NCBI GenBank assembly: GCA_934097085.1
Contig: CAKONK010000001.1
Location: forward strand, 62,001-126,000
From: an uncultured Bacilli bacterium
GTDB taxonomy: Bacteria > Bacillota_I > Bacilli_A > RF39 > UBA660
Length of the DNA: 64,000 bases
Direction of reading: 5' to 3'
Made by a program: the position numbers and the translations under genes. Each line of letters opens with the position of its first letter. Position 1 is the first letter of the stretch. Below the pieces are notes generated by a model, which was not told the DNA's origin, did not search any database, and saw nothing but the letters and a program-made list of their open reading frames with translations. Positions 1 through 7,249 of this stretch are shown one piece after another.

Positions 1-750
1 ACATATTTTTAAATAATCTAAATCATTTGAAAATATTACATAATCATCCATATATGAAAGCATATATTTTAAATGTAAATTATGAATTATATAATGATGT
101 AATTTACATAAATAAAATATAGCAAAAAACTGTTGAACTTGTCCTCCCAAAGAAAGTCCTACACCATTTTTATATCTAGGTAATTTTTCATTAACTTCTT
201 TTTCTAATATATCTATTTTATCATTAATATAATCATAATTAGTACTATCAATTATTTTACAAACTAAATTATATTCTTCATTAGTTAAAACATTTATTAT
301 TAAAGATTTTAAAATATTATGATCAATAGAATAAAAATATTTTTTTATATCAATTTTTAAAACATAAATATCTGTATTAAAATGTTTTAACTTTTCAATA
401 TCAGAAAGAAGTAATTTAATAGCATATGTAAGTCCCATACCTTTCCTTGTTGCAGTAATTTCTTTACATAGATATTTTGAAAGTTTTGGTATTAAAATAT
501 ATTTTGCTACATAATGATTAATAATTTTGTTAATTATACTTTCACTCATAACAACCCTAATTTTAGGCTCTCTAACTAAAAATATATTATAACTACTACC
601 TTGATATAAACCATTTTCTAAAATATATTTTATATAAACTAAATACTCTATTTTACATTTTTCAAATGCAAGAATTTTCTTTCTATTTTTCACTCCTTTC
701 AATATCTCATTATTATATATATCTAATAAATCACTTATTTTTACTATCAT
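1..750 (-). CDS. DGR reverse transcriptase (partial, cut by left edge)
   Basis: About 250 codons of a reverse transcriptase are present; the 3' part lies beyond the left edge. Visible motifs in order: the palm aspartate motif DIKKYFYSIDH, a motif-4 block GLSLGGQVQQFFAIFYL, and the catalytic YMDDY box near position 40. The motif-4 block has the DGR pattern (LGxxxSQ) but with Gln in place of Ser. I start it at the ATG at 750, which overlaps the 3' end of avd by 20 bases, as expected for translational coupling. In DGRs this enzyme copies a template repeat RNA with adenine-specific errors, and the cDNA replaces the variable region of a target gene. Avd and a target gene just upstream make a retron or group II intron RT unlikely. 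No template repeat is visible in the window. Confidence 0.9.
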   Translation of the reverse strand, partial: MIVKISDLLDIYNNEILKGVKNRKKILAFEKCKIEYLVYIKYILENGLYQGSSYNIFLVREPKIRVVMSESIINKIINHYVAKYILIPKLSKYLCKEITATRKGMGLTYAIKLLLSDIEKLKHFNTDIYVLKIDIKKYFYSIDHNILKSLIINVLTNEEYNLVCKIIDSTNYDYINDKIDILEKEVNEKLPRYKNGVGLSLGGQVQQFFAIFYLCKLHHYIIHNLHLKYMLSYMDDYVIFSNDLDYLKIC

Positions 751-1120
751 AATCTATCTTATTATCCAACCATTTATTACTCATTCTATTTATTTCAGAT
801 AACTTATATGAAACTTTTTTTAATGAAGTTTCTGCAATATAACCTTTAATAAATAATCTTTCTATAATGTAATCTATAGTATTTATAAGTGAATTTATTT
901 CTACTTTATATGAATTTATAAATTTATAATTATCTTCATTATTAGTTTTATTTATAGAATATAATAATTCTATTGATAATTCTTTTAACTTATTTTTATA
1001 AAAATAATCTTTTTTAGGAATATTTTCTATTATCTTATCAAGTATATTCATAAAATCTTTATACTTACTAAGTATTAAAAATTCTTTTGATGATGCATTA
1101 TTTTCTAAGTTCATTTTCAA
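731..1120 (-). CDS. avd: Avd-like DGR accessory protein
   Basis: A 129-residue, highly charged, all-helical protein lying directly upstream of and overlapping the reverse transcriptase gene. Size, predicted four-helix content and position match the accessory variability determinant family (four-helix bundle, related to 23S rRNA intervening-sequence proteins), which forms a pentamer that binds the RT and nucleic acid. Its 5' end overlaps the MutS-like gene by 23 bases, so msl, avd and RT are probably translated from one message. The assignment rests on length, helicity and context more than on a sharp motif. Confidence 0.8.
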   Translation of the reverse strand: MKMNLENNASSKEFLILSKYKDFMNILDKIIENIPKKDYFYKNKLKELSIELLYSINKTNNEDNYKFINSYKVEINSLINTIDYIIERLFIKGYIAETSLKKVSYKLSEINRMSNKWLDNKIDYDSKNK

Positions 1121-1463
1121 TTAAACCTATTATTTGTTCAAGTTTTTCATCACAGCATTTATTTAAATTGTCAATTAAATAATCTAATTTTTTTCTTTTA
1201 TCTAAATTTTTTAATGCTAGATCTAAATATTTTGGATAATTATTAAGTTTATCAAAATCCTTAATAATAGGATTTTTATCTACCTCAATAATTTGATAAG
1301 ATATTTTAGCATCTTCCAAAGTATTTAATACTTTGGATAAACTATTATCAGGAAATCCACATAAACCATCTTTGAGTACTTTATAACCAAAAAGTAAATT
1401 CATAATATAAGCATCAGTATTTTTACACTGATAAAATTTACCACGATTTTTATAAAATATCAA
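1098..1463 (-). CDS. MutS-like (MSL) DGR accessory protein
   Basis: A 121-residue protein that resembles the N-terminal mismatch-recognition domain (domain I) of MutS: a GKFYQ-like element followed by LLFGYKVLKDGLCGFP and a helix with NSLSKVLNTLEDAKISY, in the same order as FYEMF...LLGYKV...GFP in MutS. A helical tail follows, and nothing of the MutS ATPase is present. Short MutS-domain proteins have been reported as one of the rarer accessory genes of DGRs. The start used is a TTG; the run of six G about 20 bases upstream may be the ribosome site, so the N-terminus is uncertain. It lies between the target gene and avd in one gene string. Its role in DGRs is not established; template or cDNA handling is a guess. 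Confidence 0.7.
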   Translation of the reverse strand: MIFYKNRGKFYQCKNTDAYIMNLLFGYKVLKDGLCGFPDNSLSKVLNTLEDAKISYQIIEVDKNPIIKDFDKLNNYPKYLDLALKNLDKRKKLDYLIDNLNKCCDEKLEQIIGLIENELRK

Positions 1464-1573
1464 AAATGACTTTACATTAGTAACCCCCCGGTTTTACATT
1501 ACCTTTACATGCATTTACATTTTTAAATAATTTTATTTTTTCCTTCCTTTCTAATTATTTAATTATTTATTTT

Positions 1574-1603
1574 AAATCGGCTTCACAATGCGAAGCACGA
1601 TTT
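1574..1603. repeat. GC-rich hairpin downstream of DGR target 1
   Basis: An 11-bp inverted repeat with a single unpaired base and a 7-base loop (arms aaatcggcttc and gaagcacgattt) lies 6 bases beyond the target gene stop codon in otherwise very AT-rich DNA. It lacks a T-run on the coding strand, so it is a poor Rho-independent terminator. In the Bordetella phage DGR a short hairpin just downstream of the variable region helps target recognition; this could be the counterpart. The rest of the 145-base gap holds four copies of tttacat and a C6 run, and no template repeat. Confidence 0.5.
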
Positions 1604-1608
1604 ATTAT

Positions 1609-3327
1609 TTACATTCCTAAAGTATATGGACTTGCTATTGAGCCATCACCAGATAATTTGTTAACATTAGATTGTAGATATAAGACTGGCCTAACTGCAA
1701 AACCGTGAAACGCACCGTAGTAGTCGAGCCCGCCATAGTTGTTGACGCTAACAAGGTTTGAAGAACTATTGGCTGTCATTGTCCACTCATAACCTTGACC
1801 GAATAGCCAATTATTAACCATTTGACTATTAGCACTTGAATAGCCTAAATTCCCTGTGTAACCACTTATAGCATAGCCAAAATCACTTGCATACATAAGT
1901 CCTATCGAAGTATTTTCTGAAGTTTGTTTAATTATCTCTTTGGCATAAAAATTACTTGATGACAAACTATATGAACCAGCAATTCCAGTATTATAATAAA
2001 CGCTTTCTACCATATTACCATAACTATCATTTTCATTAATGCCATTTTGTGAATAATTACATACACCTTGAGTAGTTTGATAAGCATAACAGTATTTATC
2101 ACAACCATCTTTTTTACCTAAATAACAAGTATTTAAAAGGCCTTGAATAGTGCTACCAATCCACACTATAGGATTTGATGAACTATAATTTGATTTATTA
2201 TAAGCGTATGCTCCAATTGGGTCTGCTTTAATAATCTTTACTCTGTTTTCCCATTTAGTACACTGTGCTTCACCTTGCTTAAATGATGTTCCATTAATAG
2301 TAGTATCCTCTGTTATAGGAGTTACCTCTAAACAAACTGGTACATAACCTATTATTCTCCATAACTCATTATTAAAGGATACATAGTTATTAGGATTATT
2401 ACCCTGATATCTATATTGCAGTGTATTATTATCTGTTACTTTTGTTATTACTCCATCTCCTGAAGTACCTTCACCTGCTGTTATAACACTTGATAAAAGT
2501 GTACCTGTAGTATTAGTTGTTTTAGTTAGAGTTGCACTAGCACCATCATTAACTCCATTTTTAATAGATATCATTCTATTAATATTATCCCAAGAAATAT
2601 TCGAAGAAGTTATACCATTTAAATTAGATAATGAATAATTACTATTGGGATTATTATATGGTAAATCTGTTACATTTATATTTATTTGATTAATAGCCTC
2701 TGTTTGATAACATGTTACATTTGTTACATTAAATTTACCAGAATAAGTTTTATTAATTAAATTTGATTGATCAAATGCTAAGTTATAAAATTTTGTATTA
2801 ATAGTCCAATTATGTACTGAAGGATTACCTTTTTTAGAATTAGATATTTTAGCATTTTTTACAACAATCATATTTGCAGATGGAAAATCATCTTCACTCA
2901 TAAATTCATTTTTACCTACTTCAGGTCCTATTACTTGTAAAGTAAATTCTCTAAAAGTACCTGCTGTTTTAGTGGTATATTTATCAGATGAACTATCATA
3001 AGTAAAATTAATATCGTAAGTACATGTTACTCCCGTTTTAGTGGTATTTGCATCTAAACTTACAGTTAATGTACTTGTATTACTAGCAATATAAGTAGTA
3101 CTTGCTTCCTCAGTCATATTGTATGGATCTACAGTTATAGAAAAATTTGTTGTATTAGTATCTAGCACTGCATTATCTATTTTATTTGCATATATATTTA
3201 CATTCATAATATTATTTGTATTTATATCAAATACTCCTAAATATCCAAAAGATATTGCTATAGCAAGTACTAAAGTAACTACTACTGATAATATAATAAT
3301 TTTCTTTTTTTTCTCTATTTTATCCAT
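1609..3327 (-). CDS. DGR target 1: TasA-like surface protein with C-type-lectin-like variable domain
   Basis: 572 residues. An N-terminal basic stretch and one hydrophobic helix (about 9-32) serve as signal or anchor. Residues about 40-220 are clearly homologous to the TasA-like protein encoded at 12745-13416 (shared CTYDI, YDSxSD, KFYxL and C-terminal xxxVxC elements). The C-terminal half (about 290-572) is the lectin-like fold typical of DGR targets, with WRIIG, SIGLMYASDFGYA, NNWLFGQGYEWTM and finally FAVRPVLYL. The stretch before FAVRP is built from codons ending in C/T (gtt, agc, gtc, aac, tat, ctc, gac, tac), the trace expected when AAC/AAT codons of a template are randomised at A. It is the first gene of the msl-avd-RT string. 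Probably displayed on the cell surface and binding a variable ligand. Confidence 0.8.
   Translation of the reverse strand: MDKIEKKKKIIILSVVVTLVLAIAISFGYLGVFDINTNNIMNVNIYANKIDNAVLDTNTTNFSITVDPYNMTEEASTTYIASNTSTLTVSLDANTTKTGVTCTYDINFTYDSSSDKYTTKTAGTFREFTLQVIGPEVGKNEFMSEDDFPSANMIVVKNAKISNSKKGNPSVHNWTINTKFYNLAFDQSNLINKTYSGKFNVTNVTCYQTEAINQININVTDLPYNNPNSNYSLSNLNGITSSNISWDNINRMISIKNGVNDGASATLTKTTNTTGTLLSSVITAGEGTSGDGVITKVTDNNTLQYRYQGNNPNNYVSFNNELWRIIGYVPVCLEVTPITEDTTINGTSFKQGEAQCTKWENRVKIIKADPIGAYAYNKSNYSSSNPIVWIGSTIQGLLNTCYLGKKDGCDKYCYAYQTTQGVCNYSQNGINENDSYGNMVESVYYNTGIAGSYSLSSSNFYAKEIIKQTSENTSIGLMYASDFGYAISGYTGNLGYSSANSQMVNNWLFGQGYEWTMTANSSSNLVSVNNYGGLDYYGAFHGFAVRPVLYLQSNVNKLSGDGSIASPYTLGM
1690..1786 (-). 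other. Candidate DGR variable region of target 1
   Basis: Local GC rises sharply relative to the surrounding gene. In frame this is residues WTMTANSSSNLV through GAFHGFAV, with many NNC/NNT codons at the positions that vary in DGR lectin folds. Extent is estimated from base composition, because no template repeat is in the window to align with. Confidence 0.6.
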
Positions 3328-3370
3328 ATCTTTACATTCCTATCTTTACTAATTTATCATACCATAATAA

Positions 3371-3390
3371 AACTACTTTTCCAAGTAGTT
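3371..3390. repeat. Hairpin between ileS and target 1
   Basis: A perfect 8-bp inverted repeat aactactt / aagtagtt around a 4-base loop (GGAA when read on the minus strand), 44 bases upstream of the start of target 1. Together with the ileS terminator it separates the two units. It could be a second terminator or an operator for target 1. Confidence 0.5.
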
Positions 3391-3423
3391 AATCTATAAA
3401 AAATAAAAATTTAAGATGAAAAT

Positions 3424-3453
3424 TAAAAAGGGATAGTTAGTCTACCCTTTTTA
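3424..3453 (-). terminator. Rho-independent terminator of ileS
   Basis: Stem of about 12 bp around a 5-base loop (aaaaagggtag / ctatccctttt on the minus strand, loop actaa), followed by T-rich sequence. It overlaps the last codons and stop codon of ileS. Confidence 0.8.
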
Positions 3454-6400
3454 ATTTTATACCCACACTATAATCATTTAATGTTAAATCTTTTTCTATA
3501 GTATCATCAAAATTAATTTCTATAGCAAGAACTTCATTTTTAACATAATCAAGATTATCTTTAATAGAACTTGCAAACTCTTCATCTGCATTAACATCAA
3601 TAATAATTCTATTATCAATATCAAAATTATTTTCCTTTCTAATTGCTTGTACTTTAGAAACAAATTCCCTAGCATTACCCTCTTTTTTAAGTGGCTCTGT
3701 AATAACTGCATTAAGTATTACAAACTTACCATTATCCATACCAATATCAAAGCCCTCTTTTGCATTATATCTAATATCAACTAAAGATGGATTAATTTCA
3801 TATGTTTTATCATTAATATCTAAAGTAATATTTTCACCTTTTTGAATACTTTCAAGTTCTTTATCAGTTAAATTTAATAATTTTTCTTGATAAGCTTTCA
3901 TGTCTTTACCAAATATTTTACCAGCTTCTTTAAAATTAGGTTTTACCTCAAAGTTCATATAAGTATTAATATCGTTTATAAATTTAACCTCTTTAACATT
4001 TAATTCCTCTTTGATAAGTGATGTTAAATTATCAATAACGCTTTCATATTTACCATCAATTAACACTTCACTAAGTGGTTGTCTTACTTTAATTTTATTT
4101 TCTTCTCTAGCGTATCTACCTATAGAAATAAGATCTCTTACTAAATCCATTTTTTCCTCTAAAGAATGGTCTATTAAGCTTTCATTACAAACTGGATAAT
4201 CTGCTAAATGAACTGATTTTTCACTTGTTAAATTAGTATAGATTTCTTCGGAAACAAATGGTGCAATCGGAGCAATTAATTTACATAGTCCACTTAAAAC
4301 TTCATAAGTAGTTATATAAACACTCTTCTTTGAATTATTAAATTCACTTCCCCAGAATCTATTACGATTACGTCTAATATACCAATTTGATAAATCATCT
4401 GATACAAATGATGTAATATATTTAGTAACTTTATTTAAATCATATTCAGAAAAAGCATTTCTTACATTTCTAACTAAATTATTATATTTTGATAAAAGCC
4501 ATTTATCAATTTCCTCTCTATCTATATAATCTACATTACATTCATTTATATTAATATTATCTACATTAGCATACATTTGAAAGAATGAATATGTATTTTT
4601 TAAAGGATTTACAAACTTAGAATATACCTCTTTTACACCATCTTCATCAAATTTAAGTGGTGTCCATACTGGAGATGCATAAAGCATATACCATCTAATA
4701 GAATCTGCTCCGTATTTTTCAATAATAGCAATTGGGTCAATAATATTACCTGTGGATTTACTCATCTTCTTACCATTTTTATCAAGCATCATATCATTTA
4801 CTACAACATTTTTAAATGATGAAGTTCCACTTATAATAGTACTTATTACAAGTAGTACATAAAACCATCCTCTTGTTTGGTCTACTCCCTCAGCAATAAA
4901 ATCTGCAGGAAATTGACTTTCAAAAAGCTTTTTATTTTCAAATGGATAATGATACTGTGCATAAGGCATTGAACCTGAATCAAACCATACATCTAAAACA
5001 TCTTTAACTCTATGCATTGTGCCACCACATGAACAAGTCATTGTAATATTATCTACATATGGTCTATGAAGTTCCATATTTTTAATATCAATATCTTTTT
5101 CATTTGCTCTAGAATTAAGTTCCTCTACGCTACCAATTACATCAAAATGATTACATTCATCACATACCCAAATAGGAAGAGGACAACCCCAATATCTATT
5201 TCTTGAAATACCCCAATCTATCATATTTTCAAGCCAGTTATTAAATCTTTTTTGGCCTACATAATCAGGATACCAATTAATAGCTTTATTAGCCTCAATA
5301 ATTTTATCTTTATAAGCAGTTGTTTTTATATACCAAGCTGGTTTTGCATAATAGATAAGTGGACTTTTACATCTCCAACAATGAGGATAATCGTGAACCA
5401 TTTTTATTTTCTTAAATAATTTATCATTTTCCTTTAAATATTTAATAATATCTATCTCAAGGTCTTTATCAGTTACAAGAGTTCCTTTCCAAGGACCAAT
5501 TTTATATTTACCATCACTACCAACACTTTGAACAAATGAAATACCATTTTGAGTACATACTCTATTATCATCAGCACCATACGCAGGAGCAATATGAACG
5601 ATTCCTGTACCATCTTCAGCAGTAACATAAGAGTCCGCAACAACAACAAAGGCTTTACCATCAACTTTTGCAAAAGGCATTAATTGTTCATACTCTGTTC
5701 CAACTAAATCAGTACCTTTAAATGATTCAAGAACTTTTACATCGTCTCCTAAAACTTTTCCTACTAAACTTTCACATAAAATGAATTTATAACCCATACT
5801 TTCAACTTTTACATAAGTTAAATTGGGATTTACGCATGCAGCAACATTATCAATTAATGTCCAAGGAGTTGTAGTCCATACAAGCATATATTCATCTTTA
5901 TCCTTTATTTTGAAAGGAACAATAACTGTATTTACGCTATCTTCTTCATAACCTTGACTTACTTCATGTGATGCAAGTTCTGTTCCACATCTAGGACAAT
6001 ACGGAAGCACTTTAGAACCATAATAAATAAGTCCTTTTTCATGCATAGTTTTTAAAATCCACCACTCAGATTCAATATAGTCATTACTACATGTAATATA
6101 AGGATTTTTAGTGTCAATAAATTGCCCCATCATTTGAGTTACTTTATCTACTTCATCAATATTTGTAGCGGTTTCTTTATTACACTCTTTACAGAAATTT
6201 TCTACACCAAACTTTTCAATATCAGCTTTACCTGAAAAACCTAATTTTTTTTCAACATTAACCTCAATTGGAAGTCCGTGTGTATCAAGTCCTATTTTTC
6301 TAAGTACCTTTTTACCATTCATTACATTATACTTACAAAAAGCATCTTTAATTGTCTTTGCAAATACATGATGAATTCCTGGTTTAGCATTAGCATAAAT

Positions 6401-6529
6401 TGGTCCATCATAAAATACAAAGTTTTCATCACCTTTTGTAGTTAATGATAAAATATTCTCTTTTTGCCAAGTATCTAAAATACTTTTTTCAACTTCATTA
6501 GTTTTTCTTTCATCTAATTTTTTAAACAT
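3437..6529 (-). CDS. ileS: Isoleucyl-tRNA synthetase, type 2 with GxHH active-site motif
   Basis: Charges tRNA-Ile with isoleucine. About 1030 residues, the long type-2 (eukaryote-like) architecture with editing domain, zinc-type CPRCG and CxxC segments, KMSKS loop (GKKMSKSTGN) and extended C-terminal domain. The class I HIGH box, normally HxGH, reads PGIHH here (GIHH: first and third positions exchanged). GxHH variants of type-2 IleRS have been described as hyper-resistant to mupirocin. I start at the ATG at 6529 because GGAGG lies at proper spacing before it and overlaps an earlier in-frame ATG at 6544. Transcribed from a consensus promoter at 6770-6798 through an Ile T-box leader; a terminator overlaps the 3' end. 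Confidence 0.97.
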   Translation of the reverse strand: MFKKLDERKTNEVEKSILDTWQKENILSLTTKGDENFVFYDGPIYANAKPGIHHVFAKTIKDAFCKYNVMNGKKVLRKIGLDTHGLPIEVNVEKKLGFSGKADIEKFGVENFCKECNKETATNIDEVDKVTQMMGQFIDTKNPYITCSNDYIESEWWILKTMHEKGLIYYGSKVLPYCPRCGTELASHEVSQGYEEDSVNTVIVPFKIKDKDEYMLVWTTTPWTLIDNVAACVNPNLTYVKVESMGYKFILCESLVGKVLGDDVKVLESFKGTDLVGTEYEQLMPFAKVDGKAFVVVADSYVTAEDGTGIVHIAPAYGADDNRVCTQNGISFVQSVGSDGKYKIGPWKGTLVTDKDLEIDIIKYLKENDKLFKKIKMVHDYPHCWRCKSPLIYYAKPAWYIKTTAYKDKIIEANKAINWYPDYVGQKRFNNWLENMIDWGISRNRYWGCPLPIWVCDECNHFDVIGSVEELNSRANEKDIDIKNMELHRPYVDNITMTCSCGGTMHRVKDVLDVWFDSGSMPYAQYHYPFENKKLFESQFPADFIAEGVDQTRGWFYVLLVISTIISGTSSFKNVVVNDMMLDKNGKKMSKSTGNIIDPIAIIEKYGADSIRWYMLYASPVWTPLKFDEDGVKEVYSKFVNPLKNTYSFFQMYANVDNININECNVDYIDREEIDKWLLSKYNNLVRNVRNAFSEYDLNKVTKYITSFVSDDLSNWYIRRNRNRFWGSEFNNSKKSVYITTYEVLSGLCKLIAPIAPFVSEEIYTNLTSEKSVHLADYPVCNESLIDHSLEEKMDLVRDLISIGRYAREENKIKVRQPLSEVLIDGKYESVIDNLTSLIKEELNVKEVKFINDINTYMNFEVKPNFKEAGKIFGKDMKAYQEKLLNLTDKELESIQKGENITLDINDKTYEINPSLVDIRYNAKEGFDIGMDNGKFVILNAVITEPLKKEGNAREFVSKVQAIRKENNFDIDNRIIIDVNADEEFASSIKDNLDYVKNEVLAIEINFDDTIEKDLTLNDYSVGIKLKRVD

Positions 6530-6547
6530 CTTTCTTTCCTCCATTAA

Positions 6548-6763
6548 AAAAAGTGGTTACCAAAAGGGTGCAATATAGCACGGTACCACCTTTATATTTA
6601 ACTTATTATTCTTAATGCGAATTACACAGTTTACCCTATTTACTTAGATAAACAACTCCCAAGTGATCTAAATTACTATTTTGTTATTAGCTTTCACCAT
6701 ACACTAACTCTCTTATTAACTTAATATGTAATTTCGTCTTGTTCATAGTTTTTCTCAAAACAT
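6548..6763 (-). promoter_or_regulatory. T-box riboswitch (isoleucine) for ileS
   Basis: Read on the minus strand, the leader has the T-box hallmarks: a GAGAG/GGTGAAAGC stem I element, an ATC (Ile) specifier at 6665-6667 within agatcacttggg, and the antiterminator T-box sequence aaaggtggtaccgtgc at about 6578-6593. The terminator that competes with it pairs gtggtacc with ggtaaccac and is followed by a run of T just before ileS. Uncharged tRNA-Ile should favour the antiterminator and switch on ileS. Confidence 0.93.
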
Positions 6764-6769
6764 ATCTAA

Positions 6770-6798
6770 ATTATATGCTTTTTTTCATTAGTTGTCAA
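6770..6798 (-). promoter_or_regulatory. Sigma-A promoter of the ileS T-box leader
   Basis: TTGACA - 17 bases - TATAAT on the minus strand, a perfect consensus, 7 bases before the inferred leader start near 6763. Confidence 0.85.
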
Positions 6799-6871
6799 CT
6801 AACATCTCATTTCAAAATCATAGTTTTATTAACAAATTCATGTCTTATTTTGTCACTATATGTCGAATTAC

Positions 6872-6899
6872 TTGATATAATATTCTATCTGTGTATAAT
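6872..6899 (+). promoter_or_regulatory. Promoter of the small membrane-peptide mRNA
   Basis: TTGATA - 16 bases - TATAAT on the plus strand, placing the transcript start near 6906 and giving an 87-base leader before the peptide gene at 6993. Confidence 0.65.
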
Positions 6900-6992
6900 A
6901 ACTACTCGAATGTGCAGGAATGGCGTTACCTTCTTAATTTTTTCGGGGTTTTGGGCAACCAGGATTTTTACTGGAGAAAGGAGGAACGGTAA

Positions 6993-7145
6993 ATGAGCAA
7001 GAAGAAACTCATTAGAGTACTATTTTTGATTATACTTTTACAGTTTGGGGTTTATTATCCTGAATTTATAAAAGGCGCCATCCGTATCATAGTAGAATTT
7101 ACATTGCTTGTAAAAAAGTTAATGTATATTATACTATTCGGATAA
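6993..7145 (+). CDS. Small hydrophobic peptide, type I toxin-like
   Basis: A 50-residue peptide: lysine-rich start (MSKKK), a hydrophobic segment, then a second hydrophobic stretch ending FG. It is preceded by a very strong ribosome site (gaaaggagg, 8 bases from ATG) and its own promoter. The stop codon is followed by AGCGCC, as at the 25-residue peptide gene at 47238. The leader holds GGCGTTACC, complementary to GGTAACGT just after the gene, so the mRNA ends may pair, as in several type I toxin messages. A convergent small RNA gene follows on the other strand. Family not recognised; the toxin role is inferred from architecture. A frameshifted second copy lies at 17122-17265. Confidence 0.6.
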   Translation: MSKKKLIRVLFLIILLQFGVYYPEFIKGAIRIIVEFTLLVKKLMYIILFG

Positions 7146-7157
7146 GCGCCAACTATC

Positions 7158-7196
7158 TAAAAAATAGGTAACGTGATATCTTGTACGTTCACCTAT
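7158..7196 (-). ncRNA. Convergent small hairpin RNA, putative antitoxin
   Basis: A minus-strand promoter, TTGCAT - 18 bases - TATATT (7201-7230), is followed at once by a hairpin (aaataggt plus aacgt paired with acgtt plus acctattt, one C bulged) and a T-run. The product would be a roughly 40-base RNA ending against the 3' UTR of the peptide gene, or a longer antisense RNA if terminator read-through occurs. No homologous RNA family is recognised. Confidence 0.5.
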
Positions 7197-7249
7197 TTAT
7201 AATATATCATTTATTTATATATTTATGCAAGTATCTTAACTTATATTTT

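Noticed and set aside
1464..1608. Template repeat between target 1 and the MutS-like gene
   Set aside because: The expected place for some DGRs, but the sequence has no similarity to the variable region of target 1.
6739..6996. 85-residue plus-strand reading frame
   Set aside because: It overlaps the ileS promoter and T-box on the other strand and the promoter of the small peptide message, has no ribosome site and looks like no known protein.
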